A DNA stretch of 64,000 nucleotides from Closterium sp. NIES-65 (GCA_948144175.1 CANXME010002155.1:1-64000), one strand, 5' to 3'. Shown: positions 20,909 to 30,780, counted from the first letter of the stretch. A program made the numbers and translations. The notes: generated by a model from the sequence alone, not told the origin.

Positions 20909-22036
20909 GGCTGACTGTCACTATGACGAGTAGGGACCATCAATCGCCTCAGCGTACGATCGAGGTGTCGGGATGTCTGGTGCATCCGGGTCTCCCTCAG
21001 GGGCAATCAAGGTGGACACGAGATGAGACAAAGCAGCAGCAAAAGAGTGGAACTCCTCCTGCCTGGCCTCAAGGACGTCCGTGCTAAGAGCACACTCACC
21101 CCCGACGGACGGAGGACAGACAGACTCAGACTCAGCAACAAGACTAGCAGCGTAGTCTAGACGACAGCAAGCAGCAAAGTTGACAAGCTCAGCAACCAAG
21201 GCGGACGCAGTAGTGGACTCAAAGGAAGGGTCAGTGACAACAGTAGCCAGGAGACACGTGACAAAAGGACTGGCAGCACGAAGAGAGTCAGACTCCGGGT
21301 CAGCAAGGACAGGAAGAGAGGACTCTGGAGGAGACGGCAACGGGACACGCAGAGGAGCAGTGGAAGGACGCAGTGCGATTTGGTGTGTGCCAGGGACCGC
21401 AGGAGGACGCGGACACGCAGTACGACCACTAGTGCGAGCAGCACGAACAGGCGACGCAGGGTGAGATGCAGGACGAGACGCAGGCTCACAACGCTCAGCA
21501 AGACCTCCAGTAGGACCAGTGTAGAGAGAAGGAGTAGGCAGGGGCGAGGCGGGATATAACTATGACTGTGACTGGATAGGCGGTGGACACTCTAAGGGAG
21601 GGTCAGGACCAGTAGAAGGCGGAAGACAAAGAACCTGCTCAAGGAGCGGAATGAAGTATGACCTCGGCCGCGCAGTGCCTCCAGAACCAGCAGGGACAGC
21701 ACCAGTACCCCTAGCGGCAGCACCAGCGCCAGCAGCACCTCCAGCTCCTACAGCGCCAACTCCAGCACCCTCAGAAGCACCAACGCCAGCAGCACCTCCA
21801 GCGTCAACACCTACAGCAGGTCCAGCTCCAACAGCTCCAGCAGCACCAAATCCAGCAGAACCGGTAGCTCCAGTACCGCCAGCAGCTCCAGTAGTACCTC
21901 CAGCAACCCCAGCAGCACCCCTAGTCCCAGCTGCTCCTGAACCGCTAGGACGAGCCCCTCCGGGACCAGCAGCAACAGTACTACCTCCAGCTCCAGCAGC
22001 ACGGCTCCAGCGCCGGGCAAACCACTCGCGCAGCTC

Positions 22037-23311
22037 TTATGGAGAGAGTGGCTCCCGCCTCGAAGAAGGACCTCGCGAGGTCACACGAGCAAACCCTGCA
22101 CCCCCAGGCTCACCACCCCCAGACTCAGCACCCCAAGTCTCAGCACCCCCAGACTCAGCACCCCTAGGCTGAGCACCCTTAGGCTCCGCTCCCCTGGACT
22201 CAGCACCCCCAGGCTCCGCATCCTCAGGGTCAGCATCCCCAGACCCGACACCCGCAGGCTCAGCACTTCTAGCAGCACCAGAGTCAACAGCTACCTCGAC
22301 AGGCTCAACTGCGTCGACATGGGACACACCTGACAGGGCAGGACCCTGAAGGGGGAGGGGGTCTACCAGGGGAGGACCTGGCGCAAGGAAGAGCGGCGGC
22401 GGGGGGAAGGGCGCAGTGCGGTAGGGGAAGAGACGGTAGTAGGGCACCGACTCGTCAAAGGTGACGTCCTGGGAGGACAGAACACGGCGCGAGGTGGGGT
22501 GGTAAAACTGCCACCCAGGCGCGTCAGGGGGGAAGCCAAGGAAGATGCAAGAAACAGCACGGGGGGACAGCTTGTCCGCAGACAAGTCGCGAACAAACGC
22601 CAGAGATCCCCAGACCCAAAACGCAAACGCATTGCCAACCTTCCACGTCCACTGTAGGGTGGGGGAGGTATCTGGCAAGGAGACCCGGTGCTGGAGATTA
22701 AGCTGATGCGCTACGTACTGAACTACAAACGACCACAGAAAATGGGGGGCAGCTGCATGGATCATGGACGTACGAGCGACGTCCATGACCATGCCAATGC
22801 GGCGCTCAGCAATCCCATTTTGCTGTGGAGAGACCGGAAGCGTGAAGGTCTGGCGGATGCCCTGTGCATGACAGAAGGCTCCCAGACGGGCAGAGGAAAA
22901 CTCCCTGCCTCTGCCAGAGTGGAGACGGAGAACAGGAAAGTCCGAGCCGAAACTCTCTCTGAGCTGGAGACGAGCTGCGCGGATCCAGTCGATCAACACC
23001 GTAGTGACGTCACCCTTGCTACACAAGAATAAGACTGTGGTGTAACGCGAGTAGTCGTCAACCACCAATAGGAAGTAATGCTCGTGCCCCTGGCCACGGA
23101 CGCGGGCGGGGCCCCACACGTCCATGTGAAGAGTCTGCAGCGGAGCCTCTGTCGGAGGAAACTCAGAGGTGTGAGGGGCGGCGCGCTGTCGCCCCTCGAC
23201 GCAGGGGACGCAGGGCAGGCCTCGGAGGTAGGGGATGGAGAGACCGGGGGAGACCAGAGACAAGGACACGGGAGGCCATGCCTCGGAGACGAGGCAGGGA
23301 GGGGTGACCAA
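22037..23311 (-). CDS. Copia integrase of D (424 codons; second Asp lost)
   Basis: Integrase with C-terminal linker. First catalytic Asp at 64 (HMDVWGPARVRG), LLVVDDYSRYTT after it. The second Asp is replaced: the family motif SDRGGEF reads SGRGREF at 132-138. Glu at 169 (PQQNGIAERR). The C-terminal region carries GFPPDAPGWQFYHPTSRRVL, then proline-rich and GGAEP-type repeats. Without the second Asp the DDE site cannot work. It lies between the Gag-protease and RT frames. Confidence 0.87.
   Translation of the reverse strand: MVTPPCLVSEAWPPVSLSLVSPGLSIPYLRGLPCVPCVEGRQRAAPHTSEFPPTEAPLQTLHMDVWGPARVRGQGHEHYFLLVVDDYSRYTTVLFLCSKGDVTTVLIDWIRAARLQLRESFGSDFPVLRLHSGRGREFSSARLGAFCHAQGIRQTFTLPVSPQQNGIAERRIGMVMDVARTSMIHAAAPHFLWSFVVQYVAHQLNLQHRVSLPDTSPTLQWTWKVGNAFAFWVWGSLAFVRDLSADKLSPRAVSCIFLGFPPDAPGWQFYHPTSRRVLSSQDVTFDESVPYYRLFPYRTAPFPPPPLFLAPGPPLVDPLPLQGPALSGVSHVDAVEPVEVAVDSGAARSAEPAGVGSGDADPEDAEPGGAESRGAEPKGAQPRGAESGGAETWGAESGGGEPGGAGFARVTSRGPSSRREPLSP
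22090..22290 (-). repeat. 15-bp linker repeats of D
   Basis: Tandem units of the CCCCCAGACTCAGCA type (plus sense), encoding GGAESGGAE-like linker on the minus strand. Confidence 0.82.
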
Positions 23312-23533
23312 GGCGGTGGTGCTAGAGGAGAGTCTGGTGGGACAGGAGACGACACGAGCAAGGAGCAGACTCAGAACCAGACCTGGACGCTGCAGAAAAC
23401 ACCTGACTTGACGCAGCTACCTGACCAGACTCAGTAACCGGAGGAGACTCAGTGGTGAGTGTGTACAGGCTCGACCCTGGCCGACGCGTAAACGTGGCCA
23501 AGTGTCGGCCTGTCCGAGCACACGTGCAGTGGA

Positions 23534-25303
23534 TCACCCGCTAACTCGCAGGAGTGAACTGGTCAACCCCCTATCCTGCAGATCAGCTCCACTCACCAAG
23601 TTCGTAGAGAACGAGGGGAGGTAGAGACCTGACAGGGTGCCAGAGGGGGCTGCCAGGCACGGTAAGACAGTGGAGAAGCTAGCAAGGACAGGACCCCTAG
23701 AGGGGTCCGCAAGGGAGACTGCAACCGGTCGACTAAGCGGCGTACGCATGGTGTGGTCTCGAAAGAAGGAGCGGGAAGCACCCGAGTCAAGGGTGAAGGT
23801 GTTTAAGGCCTGAGCCGACGTAGTACCTGAGAGAGAAGACTCACCAGCACCTGGGGCACCAGACGCACTAGCACCTAGAGAAGCAGCCTCACCAGCGCCT
23901 AGAGCAGCAGCCTCAATGCCCGGGTCAGGCGGAACACACAGGTAAGAGTCACCCTCCTCACTAATAGATACAGCATACATGACAGCAAGAATAGAATCAT
24001 AGTTAAGATCAAAGATGGCAACCCCCGCCCTAGACATATGTCCCCAGCAAGGGATCTCTGAGGCCTCAGGGAACTGGTGATGCCACGCGTTTGTTAGGCG
24101 GCCGAAGCAGCGCTGGGTGGAGTGCGGGCCCCCGCACTGCTCACCAGCGCGGTCGCCGGTACGGAGAACGTAAGTGCATGGACCAGTACCCCCACCGCGC
24201 TGACGCGTAGCGTACCACTCACAAAGCTGCTGAAGGGACAGATTCTCACAACCGCTGTGCTGCTGCTTGCGCGGACCACCATCGGACGCACTCCTTTGCG
24301 CAGAGCCTCGACCAGCTCCGCTGCCGCCGCCGCCTCTGCCGCCTTCGCCACCTCCGCCGCCTCCGCCACCTCGGCCACCTCCGCTACCTCCGCCACCACT
24401 GCCGCCTCCTCCGCCTCCACTGCTGCCACCGCCGCCTCCACCCCCGCCACCACTCCCACCACCACCCCCACCCCCTCCATTGCCTCCACCACCACCTCCA
24501 CCGCCCCCGCCAGCCCCTCCTGCGCCCTTGCCCCCCTTGCCCTTGCCGGTGCGGCGTCTCTTGCTAGGGGCAGACGCAGCGCCGACCCCGTAGAAACCAA
24601 CGAGGTCAGCAGCACCAGCAGCAAAAGAGGGCAAGAGGGGGGAGGGGGAACACCCCTCAGGGGTGCGAGGGTCACCACAAGAGGCTCGTACAGCGTCTAT
24701 GGTATTCTTTGTTGCTAGGAGGCGCTCCTCGAGGAGGTCAACGGTGAGTGTGGTGGAGCAAATTGAGAGGAAGTGGTCCCTGACTACGCGAAGGGAGTCA
24801 GGGTGCCGGGTGACTATGTAGTAGAGGGTGATGTACATGGGGGGGGGGTTCTTAGCGCAGAACTCAGCAGGAAGCGCAGCGCGGTAGCGACTGTCACTAG
24901 TGCGAAGGTGCGTAATGAGGTCAGCGACTGTGGGAAAGGCAGCAAGGTCAGGGAACAAGTACGGCAGCATGAGGCGGCTAAGCGCAGCAGTGGCAGGGGA
25001 GAAGTAGCGTGCAACTACAGCGTCGTACAAGGTCTGAGCATACTGGCTAAAGTGCGCGCGCTCAGTGGTTGGTAAGTGGCGACGCACAGCAAGATGGGCA
25101 GCAGCATCGCGTGTGGCCCACTGAGAGCTAACAGTGCTGTCAGCAGTAGCAGGCAGGGCAGGGGAGGCACCAGAGGTGAGATCGAACAGGGAGAGTCCGT
25201 CTGCCCTATCGCACTGTAGGAACAGCTGGAGGTCATCGACCCAGACCTCAAAGTCAACAGCACGACCCTCAGTATCAAAGGTAAGAACACTGGGGGTAGC
25301 CAT
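23534..25303 (-). CDS. Copia Gag-protease of D (589 codons, intact frame)
   Basis: Gag fused to protease. ATG at 25303 (MATPSVLTFDTEG). Residues 1-210 are a helical Gag domain (FEVWVDDLQLFLQ, RLMLPYLFPDLAAFP). A KRRRTGKGKGGKG patch (248-260) leads into a glycine tract (about 253-330). Then an unusual finger C376-x13-C390-x3-H394-x4-C399 (CTYVLRTGDRAGEQC...), unlike the usual C-x2-C-x4-H-x4-C. Protease active site DSGAS at 506-510, downstream FSTNLVSGADLQDRG. The poly-C run encoding NPPP (151-155 region) has ten C and keeps the frame. This is the reference copy for reading the others. Confidence 0.93.
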   Translation of the reverse strand: MATPSVLTFDTEGRAVDFEVWVDDLQLFLQCDRADGLSLFDLTSGASPALPATADSTVSSQWATRDAAAHLAVRRHLPTTERAHFSQYAQTLYDAVVARYFSPATAALSRLMLPYLFPDLAAFPTVADLITHLRTSDSRYRAALPAEFCAKNPPPMYITLYYIVTRHPDSLRVVRDHFLSICSTTLTVDLLEERLLATKNTIDAVRASCGDPRTPEGCSPSPLLPSFAAGAADLVGFYGVGAASAPSKRRRTGKGKGGKGAGGAGGGGGGGGGGNGGGGGGGGSGGGGGGGGGSSGGGGGGSGGGGSGGGRGGGGGGGGEGGRGGGGSGAGRGSAQRSASDGGPRKQQHSGCENLSLQQLCEWYATRQRGGGTGPCTYVLRTGDRAGEQCGGPHSTQRCFGRLTNAWHHQFPEASEIPCWGHMSRAGVAIFDLNYDSILAVMYAVSISEEGDSYLCVPPDPGIEAAALGAGEAASLGASASGAPGAGESSLSGTTSAQALNTFTLDSGASRSFFRDHTMRTPLSRPVAVSLADPSRGPVLASFSTVLPCLAAPSGTLSGLYLPSFSTNLVSGADLQDRGLTSSLLRVSG

Positions 25304-25384
25304 GACTGCAGAGCTATAACAAGGAGTGATCTCACCAGTCGGAGTAAGTAGGGCCGGGGCACGCCGGTAGGAACAGTATTTTCT

Positions 25385-26170
25385 CGATGGAAGGGCAGCT
25401 CGGCGGCTTGACTGCTGGGCAGCTCGGCGGCTCGGCTCCTGGCCGGCTCGACTGTCAGGCGGCTCGGCTGTCAGACGGCTTGGATGTTGGGCGGCTCGGC
25501 TGCTGGGCGGCTTGGCGCCTCGGCTGGTGGGCGGCTCGGCTGCTGGGCGGCTCGGCTGTCGAGCGGCTTGGCGGCTCGGCTGCTCGGCGGCTCGGCTGCT
25601 GGGCGGCTCGGCGGCTGAAGGGGCCGCTAGGGGCGGCGACGAGGCCGCTGAGGGCAGCGATGGGGCCGCTAGGGGCGGTGACGGGGCCGCGTAGGGGCGA
25701 CGACAGGGCTGTGTAGGGGCGGCGACAGGGCCGCGTAGGTAGGGAGGCGGTGACGGGGCCGCTAGGGGCGGCGACGGGGCCGCGTAGGTAGGGAGGTGGC
25801 GACGGGGCCGCTAGGGGCGGCGACGGGGCCGCTAGAGGCGGCGACGGGGCCGCGAAGGGGCGGCGACGGGGCCGCGTAGGGGCGGCGACGGGGCCGCGTA
25901 GGTAGGGAGGCGGCGGCGGGGCCGCTAGGGGCGGCGACAGGGCCGCGTAGGGGCGGCGACGGGGCCGCTTAGGGGCAGCGACGGGGCCGCGTAGGTGGAG
26001 AGGCGGCGATGGGGCCGCTAAGGGCGGCGACGGGGCCGCTAGGGGCGGCGACGGGGCCGCGTAGGGGGCGGCGACGGGGCTGCTAGGGATGGCTACGGGG
26101 CCACGTAGGGGCGGCGACGGGGCCGCTAGGGGCAGCAAGGGGCGGCACGGGGGGCCGTGGGAGGGGCCTC
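25385..26170 (-). repeat. Two-module GC-rich leader repeats of D
   Basis: Leader between primer site and gag. Next to gag, module 2 (about 25385-25620) repeats GGCGGCTCGGCTGCTGGGC. Farther out, module 1 (about 25620-26170) repeats GGGGCGGCGACGGGGCCGCG with spacer variants. On the element's sense strand both are C-rich, as in C, H and M. Confidence 0.87.
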
Positions 26171-26285
26171 TAAGGGACCTCGACGGAAGGGCGGCCCACA
26201 GGGCGCGCCTCGGGCAGTAGCGATTGGCGATCCGGTAAGAAAAGAAAAATTTCAGTGGTGGGCCCAAGGAAGCGTTCCCACTAGG

Positions 26286-26303
26286 GAACCTACTCTGATA
26301 CCA
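26286..26303 (-). other. Primer-binding site of D (tRNA-iMet)
   Basis: The reverse complement TGGTATCAGAGTAGGTTC begins with the perfect iMet complement TGGTATCAGAG. Confidence 0.9.
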
Positions 26304-26428
26304 TGTTAAAGAATGAGGAATGAATGAACTAGCACAAGGTTGGGTACAAGTAGGAAACCCTAGGAAACTATACCCGATAGTGTGTACCCCACTATAGCCT
26401 AGACAAGCTATATAATATGAGTTTGACA
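26304..26428 (-). repeat. 5' LTR of D
   Basis: 125 bp, five differences from the 3' LTR, followed by CAAAG (26429-26433). Confidence 0.93.
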
Positions 26429-26433
26429 CAAAG

Positions 26434-27451
26434 ACCAAGTCGTCCACGTAAACAAGGATAAAGATGGCATTGAACCTCTGCGGATGAAGACAGAAGGGCC
26501 AGCAGAGGACGGGAGAAAGCCGGGGTAAGTGAGACTAGTACGCAGCGTGTCCTATTGCTCGCAGAAAGCCATACGTAGACCGTAGATTGGTTGTCGCAAG
26601 CTCAATGGGTCCTAGGAGGGAAAGTGCTAGTGAAGCCGGGAGGACGGTGGAGCTAGGTATGCTCTTGGGGGCTGAGCTGGAGAAAGGCGGAGGAGAAGTT
26701 TAACAAGCCTACCTCATACTATCGAAGTGCTGAGATGTGCAGTAGTACCCAAAGAGTATGCATCTTCGGGCTGGGGGAGAAGTCATGAAAGAAGTGTACT
26801 CTCTCACTCTAACAAAGCATTTTGCCAAGTAGCGTGCCTTGAAGACATGTGGCGATTCTGACGGCTGCTTTACCTTGAAGTTCCACATGCCACATACTTC
26901 ATTCACCCTACAAGGGGGAATTGCATCAACGTAGGTGCTTGTGGACCTGCAAGACGCCATCTTTGTGTCCTCGAAAACTATCTTCCAAGAGGCCCTCTAA
27001 CTGGAGATTGCCTCAGCGTAGGTGCAAGGATTCGGGATGTCAAAAGTGTCTAGGTCTCCCTCGGGGGTTAGTCGCATGGCACAAGGGTGAGGAGCAGTGG
27101 CTAGCTTGAACAGGATGTCCTCTAGGACGTCATAGCCAAAGGCATGATCACCCTTGACGGACTGAGGATGGGCAGTAAGAACAGCCACCAATTGGGTGGC
27201 ATAGTCAAGGCGGCGAGTGAAGGCAAATTCAATGACAACAGCAAAAGAGCCGAGACGGATGAAGAAAAAACAGAGGGATGATAGGGCGAGCGGTACAAAG
27301 ATAGTTAGAGAAAGGTGGAGGGACAAAGCAAGAGACAAAGCAAGAGGCAATGGAAGAACGAAGGGAGGTGGAACACGAGAAGGTAGAGTATTGAGGGAAA
27401 AGGAGTAGAGGTCAGGAACTGGGAACAAGGTATGAGCACCAGGGAGACGAT
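26434..27451 (-). pseudogene. Decayed Copia RT remnant (element E, part 2)
   Basis: Continuation of E after D. AAGACCAAGTCGTCCACGTA at the start matches the YVDDLVF segment. In 26709-26960 RT blocks remain (STYVDAIPP, CGMWNFKVKQPSESP, FKARYLAKCF). In 26997-27428 upstream RT sequence remains (TRRLDYATQLVA, LTPEGDLDTFDIPNPCTYAEA). Many stops and frameshifts. E is broken off at 27451 by the LTR of F. Confidence 0.78.
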
Positions 27452-27579
27452 TGTCAAATTATATGCCTATGTCATAATAAAATGTAGGCTTTAGTGGGGT
27501 AGCTAATGTAGGGTAAAGTTTTTGTTACTTGTACCCAACTTTCTCGATAGTGCCATCACCTTTCGCTTTACTCTCGACA
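27452..27579 (+). repeat. 5' LTR of F
   Basis: 128 bp, TGTCAAATTATATG...CTCTCGACA. Carries GGCTTTAGTGGGGTAG, a variant of the family block. Confidence 0.82.
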
Positions 27580-27595
27580 TGGTATTAAGAGCAAC
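27580..27595 (+). other. Primer-binding site of F
   Basis: TGGTATTAAGAGCAAC, a diverged iMet complement, directly after the LTR. Confidence 0.75.
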
Positions 27596-27699
27596 ATAAG
27601 TCCTTAGGACCGTTTTAGGACTGTTTTTTAGGGCCCACCAACAGTTTTCCACCAGTTACCGAGTTACCCCGCCCCTTGCCTACACTGCCCTGAGTCGCG

Positions 27700-28570
27700 C
27701 AGCCCTCGCGCTCGCCTCTGCTGGCCCTCGTACAGCCCGCTAGCAGCCCGCCTGCTGCCTCGTCAGCCCCACACATAGCTCGCTAGCTGCCTCGTCAGGC
27801 CGGCGCGCCGCCTCGCAGCGCCCGCGCTGCCTTCTCCTGCCTCGCGCGCAGCTCCGCAGCCCTCACGCTGCTTTCTACTGCCACCGACGCGGCCTCGTCC
27901 TGCTGCTGTCGCGGCCCCGCCCTGAAGTCGACACGGCCCCGCCACGTCGCTGTCGCGGCCGAGTCCTACCGCTGATGCGGCCCCAACCTGCCGCTGTCGC
28001 GGCCCCTGGACTTCGCCCCCTTCCTGTCGCGTCGCCCCCTGGGTGCCGTCCCTCCTTCTCGCGCCCCCCCCCCCCCCCTTGGACGCCGCCCCTGCCTGAC
28101 TACCGCCGTCACTCCTGCAGCAGCTGCCGCAGAGCGCCCTGCCACGGTCGCGGCCCCGCCCTGCAGCAGCTGCTGCGGAGCCTTCTGCCGCCGTAGCAGC
28201 CCTGCTCTGCAGCAGCTGCCGCGGAGCCTCCAGCAGCTGTCACGGCCCCGCCCTGCAGCAGTTGACGCGGCCCTGCCCTGCCGCAGCTGTCGTGACCCCG
28301 CCGTTGCCGTCGTCGTGCGCCTACCCGGCTGCCGCCCGCCGAGCGCCAGCCCTGCTCGCCCGGTGAGCGCCTGCCCTTCCCGCCACTGGTGAGCACCTGC
28401 CTTGCCGTGCTCTGCTGCGCTATCTGCCTGCCTGCCTGCCTGTCTGCCTGCCTTCCTGCCCCTGCCTGCCTGCCGCGCCTGCCATGCCCACGCCGCTACT
28501 GCTGCTACTGCTGCTACTTCTGTTACTGCTACTAGGCTGCTACCACTTCTGCTGCTGCTACTACTGCTAC
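27700..28570 (+). repeat. GC-rich leader of F
   Basis: Degenerate repeats different from C/D: units like CCTGCAGCAGCTGCCGCGGAGC and CTGTCGCGGCCCCGCC, then runs of CTGC and CTACTG triplets before the gag remnant. No ATG-led frame with a recognisable product. Confidence 0.7.
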
Positions 28571-28592
28571 TGCTGCTACTGGTGGTGGCCAG

Positions 28593-28922
28593 ATGCAGCT
28601 GAAGCGACGTCCGCGCGAGTCTCTTACGCCCCAGCAACTTCGTGAGTGGTACGCTAGTTGGGGTTGTGGCGGTAGCCGTCGTAGCTGTCCCCCTGGAGCT
28701 GGTCAGTCGGGAGCGTCTGGCAGTGGCCACTTGCAGCTGCAGCGGCGTCCGCGCGAGGCACTTACGCCCCAGCAGCTTCATGAGTGGTACCCACAGAGTA
28801 GAGGGTCTTGGAGTACCGTTCGCTGCACGTACATCATTCGCATAGGTGATCGGGCTGGTCAGGCTTGCGGGACGCTTGGTCACACACAATCCCGCTGCTT
28901 CACCCGTCTGAGCGACGCCTAG
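28593..28922 (+). pseudogene. Copia Gag finger fragment of F
   Basis: C-terminal Gag only. Contains a partial internal duplication (two copies of LKRRPRESLTPQQLREWY-like sequence) and the finger CTYIIRIGDRAGQAC then x4-H-x4-C: C-x13-C-x4-H-x4-C, one residue longer than in D. It ends at a TAG at 28920. The N-terminal Gag domain (MATPS...) is missing between leader and this part, so the element lost about 0.7 kb. Confidence 0.8.
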
Positions 28923-29660
28923 CGTACCAAGTTTGGCGACGAGGCTGAGCTCCCCACTTGGCAGGAGCTTCTTAGGCAGAGGGTAGATATCTTTGCTCTT
29001 GACTATGATGCTATTCTCACTGCCATGTATGCATTGCCTACTAGTGATGACCGTGCCTGTTACCTGTGTGTACCGCCCAACCCAGGTATAGAGCCTGCTG
29101 CTCTAGGTGTTGGTGGAGCCTGCTGCTTTAGGTGCTGGTGAGGCTGCTGCTCTAGGTGCTAGTGCGTCTCCTGCTTTAGGTGATGGTGATGTTGTTGCTC
29201 TAGGTGCTAGTGCGTCTCCTACTCTAGGTGCTAGTGAGGCTTCTGCTCCAGGTGCTGGTGAGTCTGCTCTCTCTGGTACTGCGCTTGCTGAGGCCTTGTA
29301 CACCTTCACACTTGACTGAGGTGCTTCTCGCTCCTTCTTTCGTGACAGCACCACCCTCACGCCGCTCGGTCGGCCAGTTGCAGTCTCCCTGGCAGACCCC
29401 TCTGAAGGTCTTGTCCTTGCGCACTCCTCCACGGCCCTGCCGTGTCCGGCAGTCCCGTCTAGCTCCATGTTAGGTCTTCACCTCCCCTCATTCTCTACAA
29501 ACTTGGTGAGTGGTGCTGACCTCCAGGACCAGTGGGTTGACCAATTCACTCCTGGAGGTCAGCGCGTGACCTACTGTACGTGCTCCCGGACGGGCCGGCA
29601 CCTGGCCACGTTTACCCGTGCGCCTGGCTTAAGTCTATACACACTGACTACTGTATCCCC
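28923..29660 (+). pseudogene. Copia protease remnant of F, stop in the active site
   Basis: After Gag come RVDIFALDYDAILTAMYAL and ACYLCVPPNPGIEPAAL, then an Ala/Gly-rich spacer with a frameshift near 29110. At 29319 the protease active site reads L-D-stop-G-A-S: the Ser codon TCA of DSGAS is TGA. Downstream the same frame continues (SFFRDSTTLTPLGRPVAVSL), then LPSFSTNLVSGADLQDQ in frame 29467-29664. Confidence 0.8.
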
Positions 29661-29719
29661 TTAGGTCGCTGCGTCTACGTCTGCGTCATGTCAGCTAGCA
29701 GCTCCCTACTCGTGTCGCG

Positions 29720-30186
29720 CTTTGTCGCACCAGACCCTCCTTTGGCACCACCGTCTTGGTCACCCCTCAGTGCAGCGCCTTCGTAGCATGCACCGCCGTG
29801 TCCTTGTCTCTGGTCTTCCCAGGGTTCTCCTCCCCTCCCACCCTCGCCTGCTCCTCCCTGTCTTCCCTGTGTCGAGAGGCGGCAGCGCGCCGCTCCTCAC
29901 CCCTCCTCGTTTCCCCCGACAACTGCTCCCCTGCAGACCCTGCACATGGACGTGTGGGGCCCAGCCCGCGTCAGTGGGCAAGACCGCGAGCGGTACTTCC
30001 TGTTGGTTGTTGATGACTACTCGCGTTACACCACGGTCTTCCCCTTTCGCAACAAGGGTGAGGTCCCTGATGTTTTGATCCCTTGGATCCGCGCTGCCCG
30101 TCTCCAGCTTCGCGAGCGGTTCGGGACGGAGTTTCCCTTCCTGCGTTTGCACTCTAACAGAGGTGGGGAGTTTTCCTCCGACCTTA
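29720..30186 (+). pseudogene. Copia integrase N-terminal part of F
   Basis: Pre-integrase LLWHHRLGHPSVQRLR near 29745, then frame 29946-30186: MDVWGPARVSGQ with the first Asp, LLVVDDYSRYTTVFPF, and LRLHSNRGGEFSSDL. The second catalytic Asp is Asn (SNRGGEF instead of SDRGGEF). The frame ends in element G's LTR, so the Glu and C-terminal domain are missing. Confidence 0.82.
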
Positions 30187-30293
30187 GTCTGTTTAGGCTG
30201 TAGTGGGGTAGTTCCTATGGGGTACAACAATTCTAGGTTTTCCCACTTGTACCCACCACTTCTCTAGTGCAATCATCCTTCTTGATTATGACA
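30187..30293 (+). repeat. 5' LTR of G, missing its first bases
   Basis: About 107 bp with TTTAGGCTGTAGTGGGGTAG, the family block, ending GATTATGACA next to the primer site. Confidence 0.75.
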
Positions 30294-30307
30294 TGGTATA
30301 ACAAGCC
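30294..30307 (+). other. Primer-binding site of G (diverged)
   Basis: TGGTATAACAAGCC directly after the LTR. Only the first six bases match the iMet complement. Confidence 0.6.
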
Positions 30308-30559
30308 TAGGTTAGCCACCTAGGACCGCAAATATGGGCCCATCCTTCCGCTAGAAGTGCCCTCGTGCGCCTTACCTTACTAGCGCCCTCGTGCGCCCTC
30401 GCGCACCCCGTCCCTCGAATCGCGCGCGCGCAGCTTGCTAGCAGCCCGGGGGCGGCTTACTAGGCTCCCGCTCGCAGCCCGTTCGCCGCCCGCGCGCGAC
30501 CCGTCAGCCGCCCGAGCAGTCCGCGCCGCCCACGCGCAGCCCGACCAAACCTCGCGCGC

Positions 30560-30780
30560 CCCCTAGCGCAGCCTAAGAGCTGCCTGTTGACCGGCCCTGC
30601 TGGCCGTCCAGCGTGCCGCCGCCTCGTGCTCGTAGGCCGCCGCCCGCTCGTAGGCAGCCGCCCGCACGAAGGCCGCCGCCCGCACGTAGGCCGCAGCCCG
30701 CACGACGGTCGTCGCCCGCGCGTAGGTCGCCGCCCCAACGTAGGCCGCCGCCCGCACAGCCGCCGACCGTACGCAGTAAA
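30560..30780 (+). repeat. GC-rich leader repeats of G
   Basis: Repeats of the GCCGCCGCCCGCACGTAGG type, followed by CTACTGCTACTG triplet runs (about 30900-30970) just before the gag ATG. Confidence 0.72.

Larger units (their letters stand above)
19083..26428 (-). mobile_element. Copia element D, nested in E
   Basis: Minus-strand element of 7,346 bp flanked by the perfect duplication CAAAG (19078-19082, 26429-26433). LTRs of 125 bp differ at five positions. From the right: LTR, primer site, two-module leader, Gag-protease frame (589 codons, unbroken), integrase frame, linker, RT-RNase H frame (500 codons). The most open copy in the window, but catalytic residues of both integrase and RT are changed. 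Confidence 0.95.
27452..30186 (+). mobile_element. Copia element F, truncated in integrase
   Basis: Plus-strand Copia element of a divergent subfamily: LTR (27452-27579), primer site, GC-rich leader, remnants of gag, protease and integrase. It stops at about 30186 inside integrase, where element G's LTR begins. No 3' LTR is in the window, and a target duplication cannot be checked. Confidence 0.82.
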
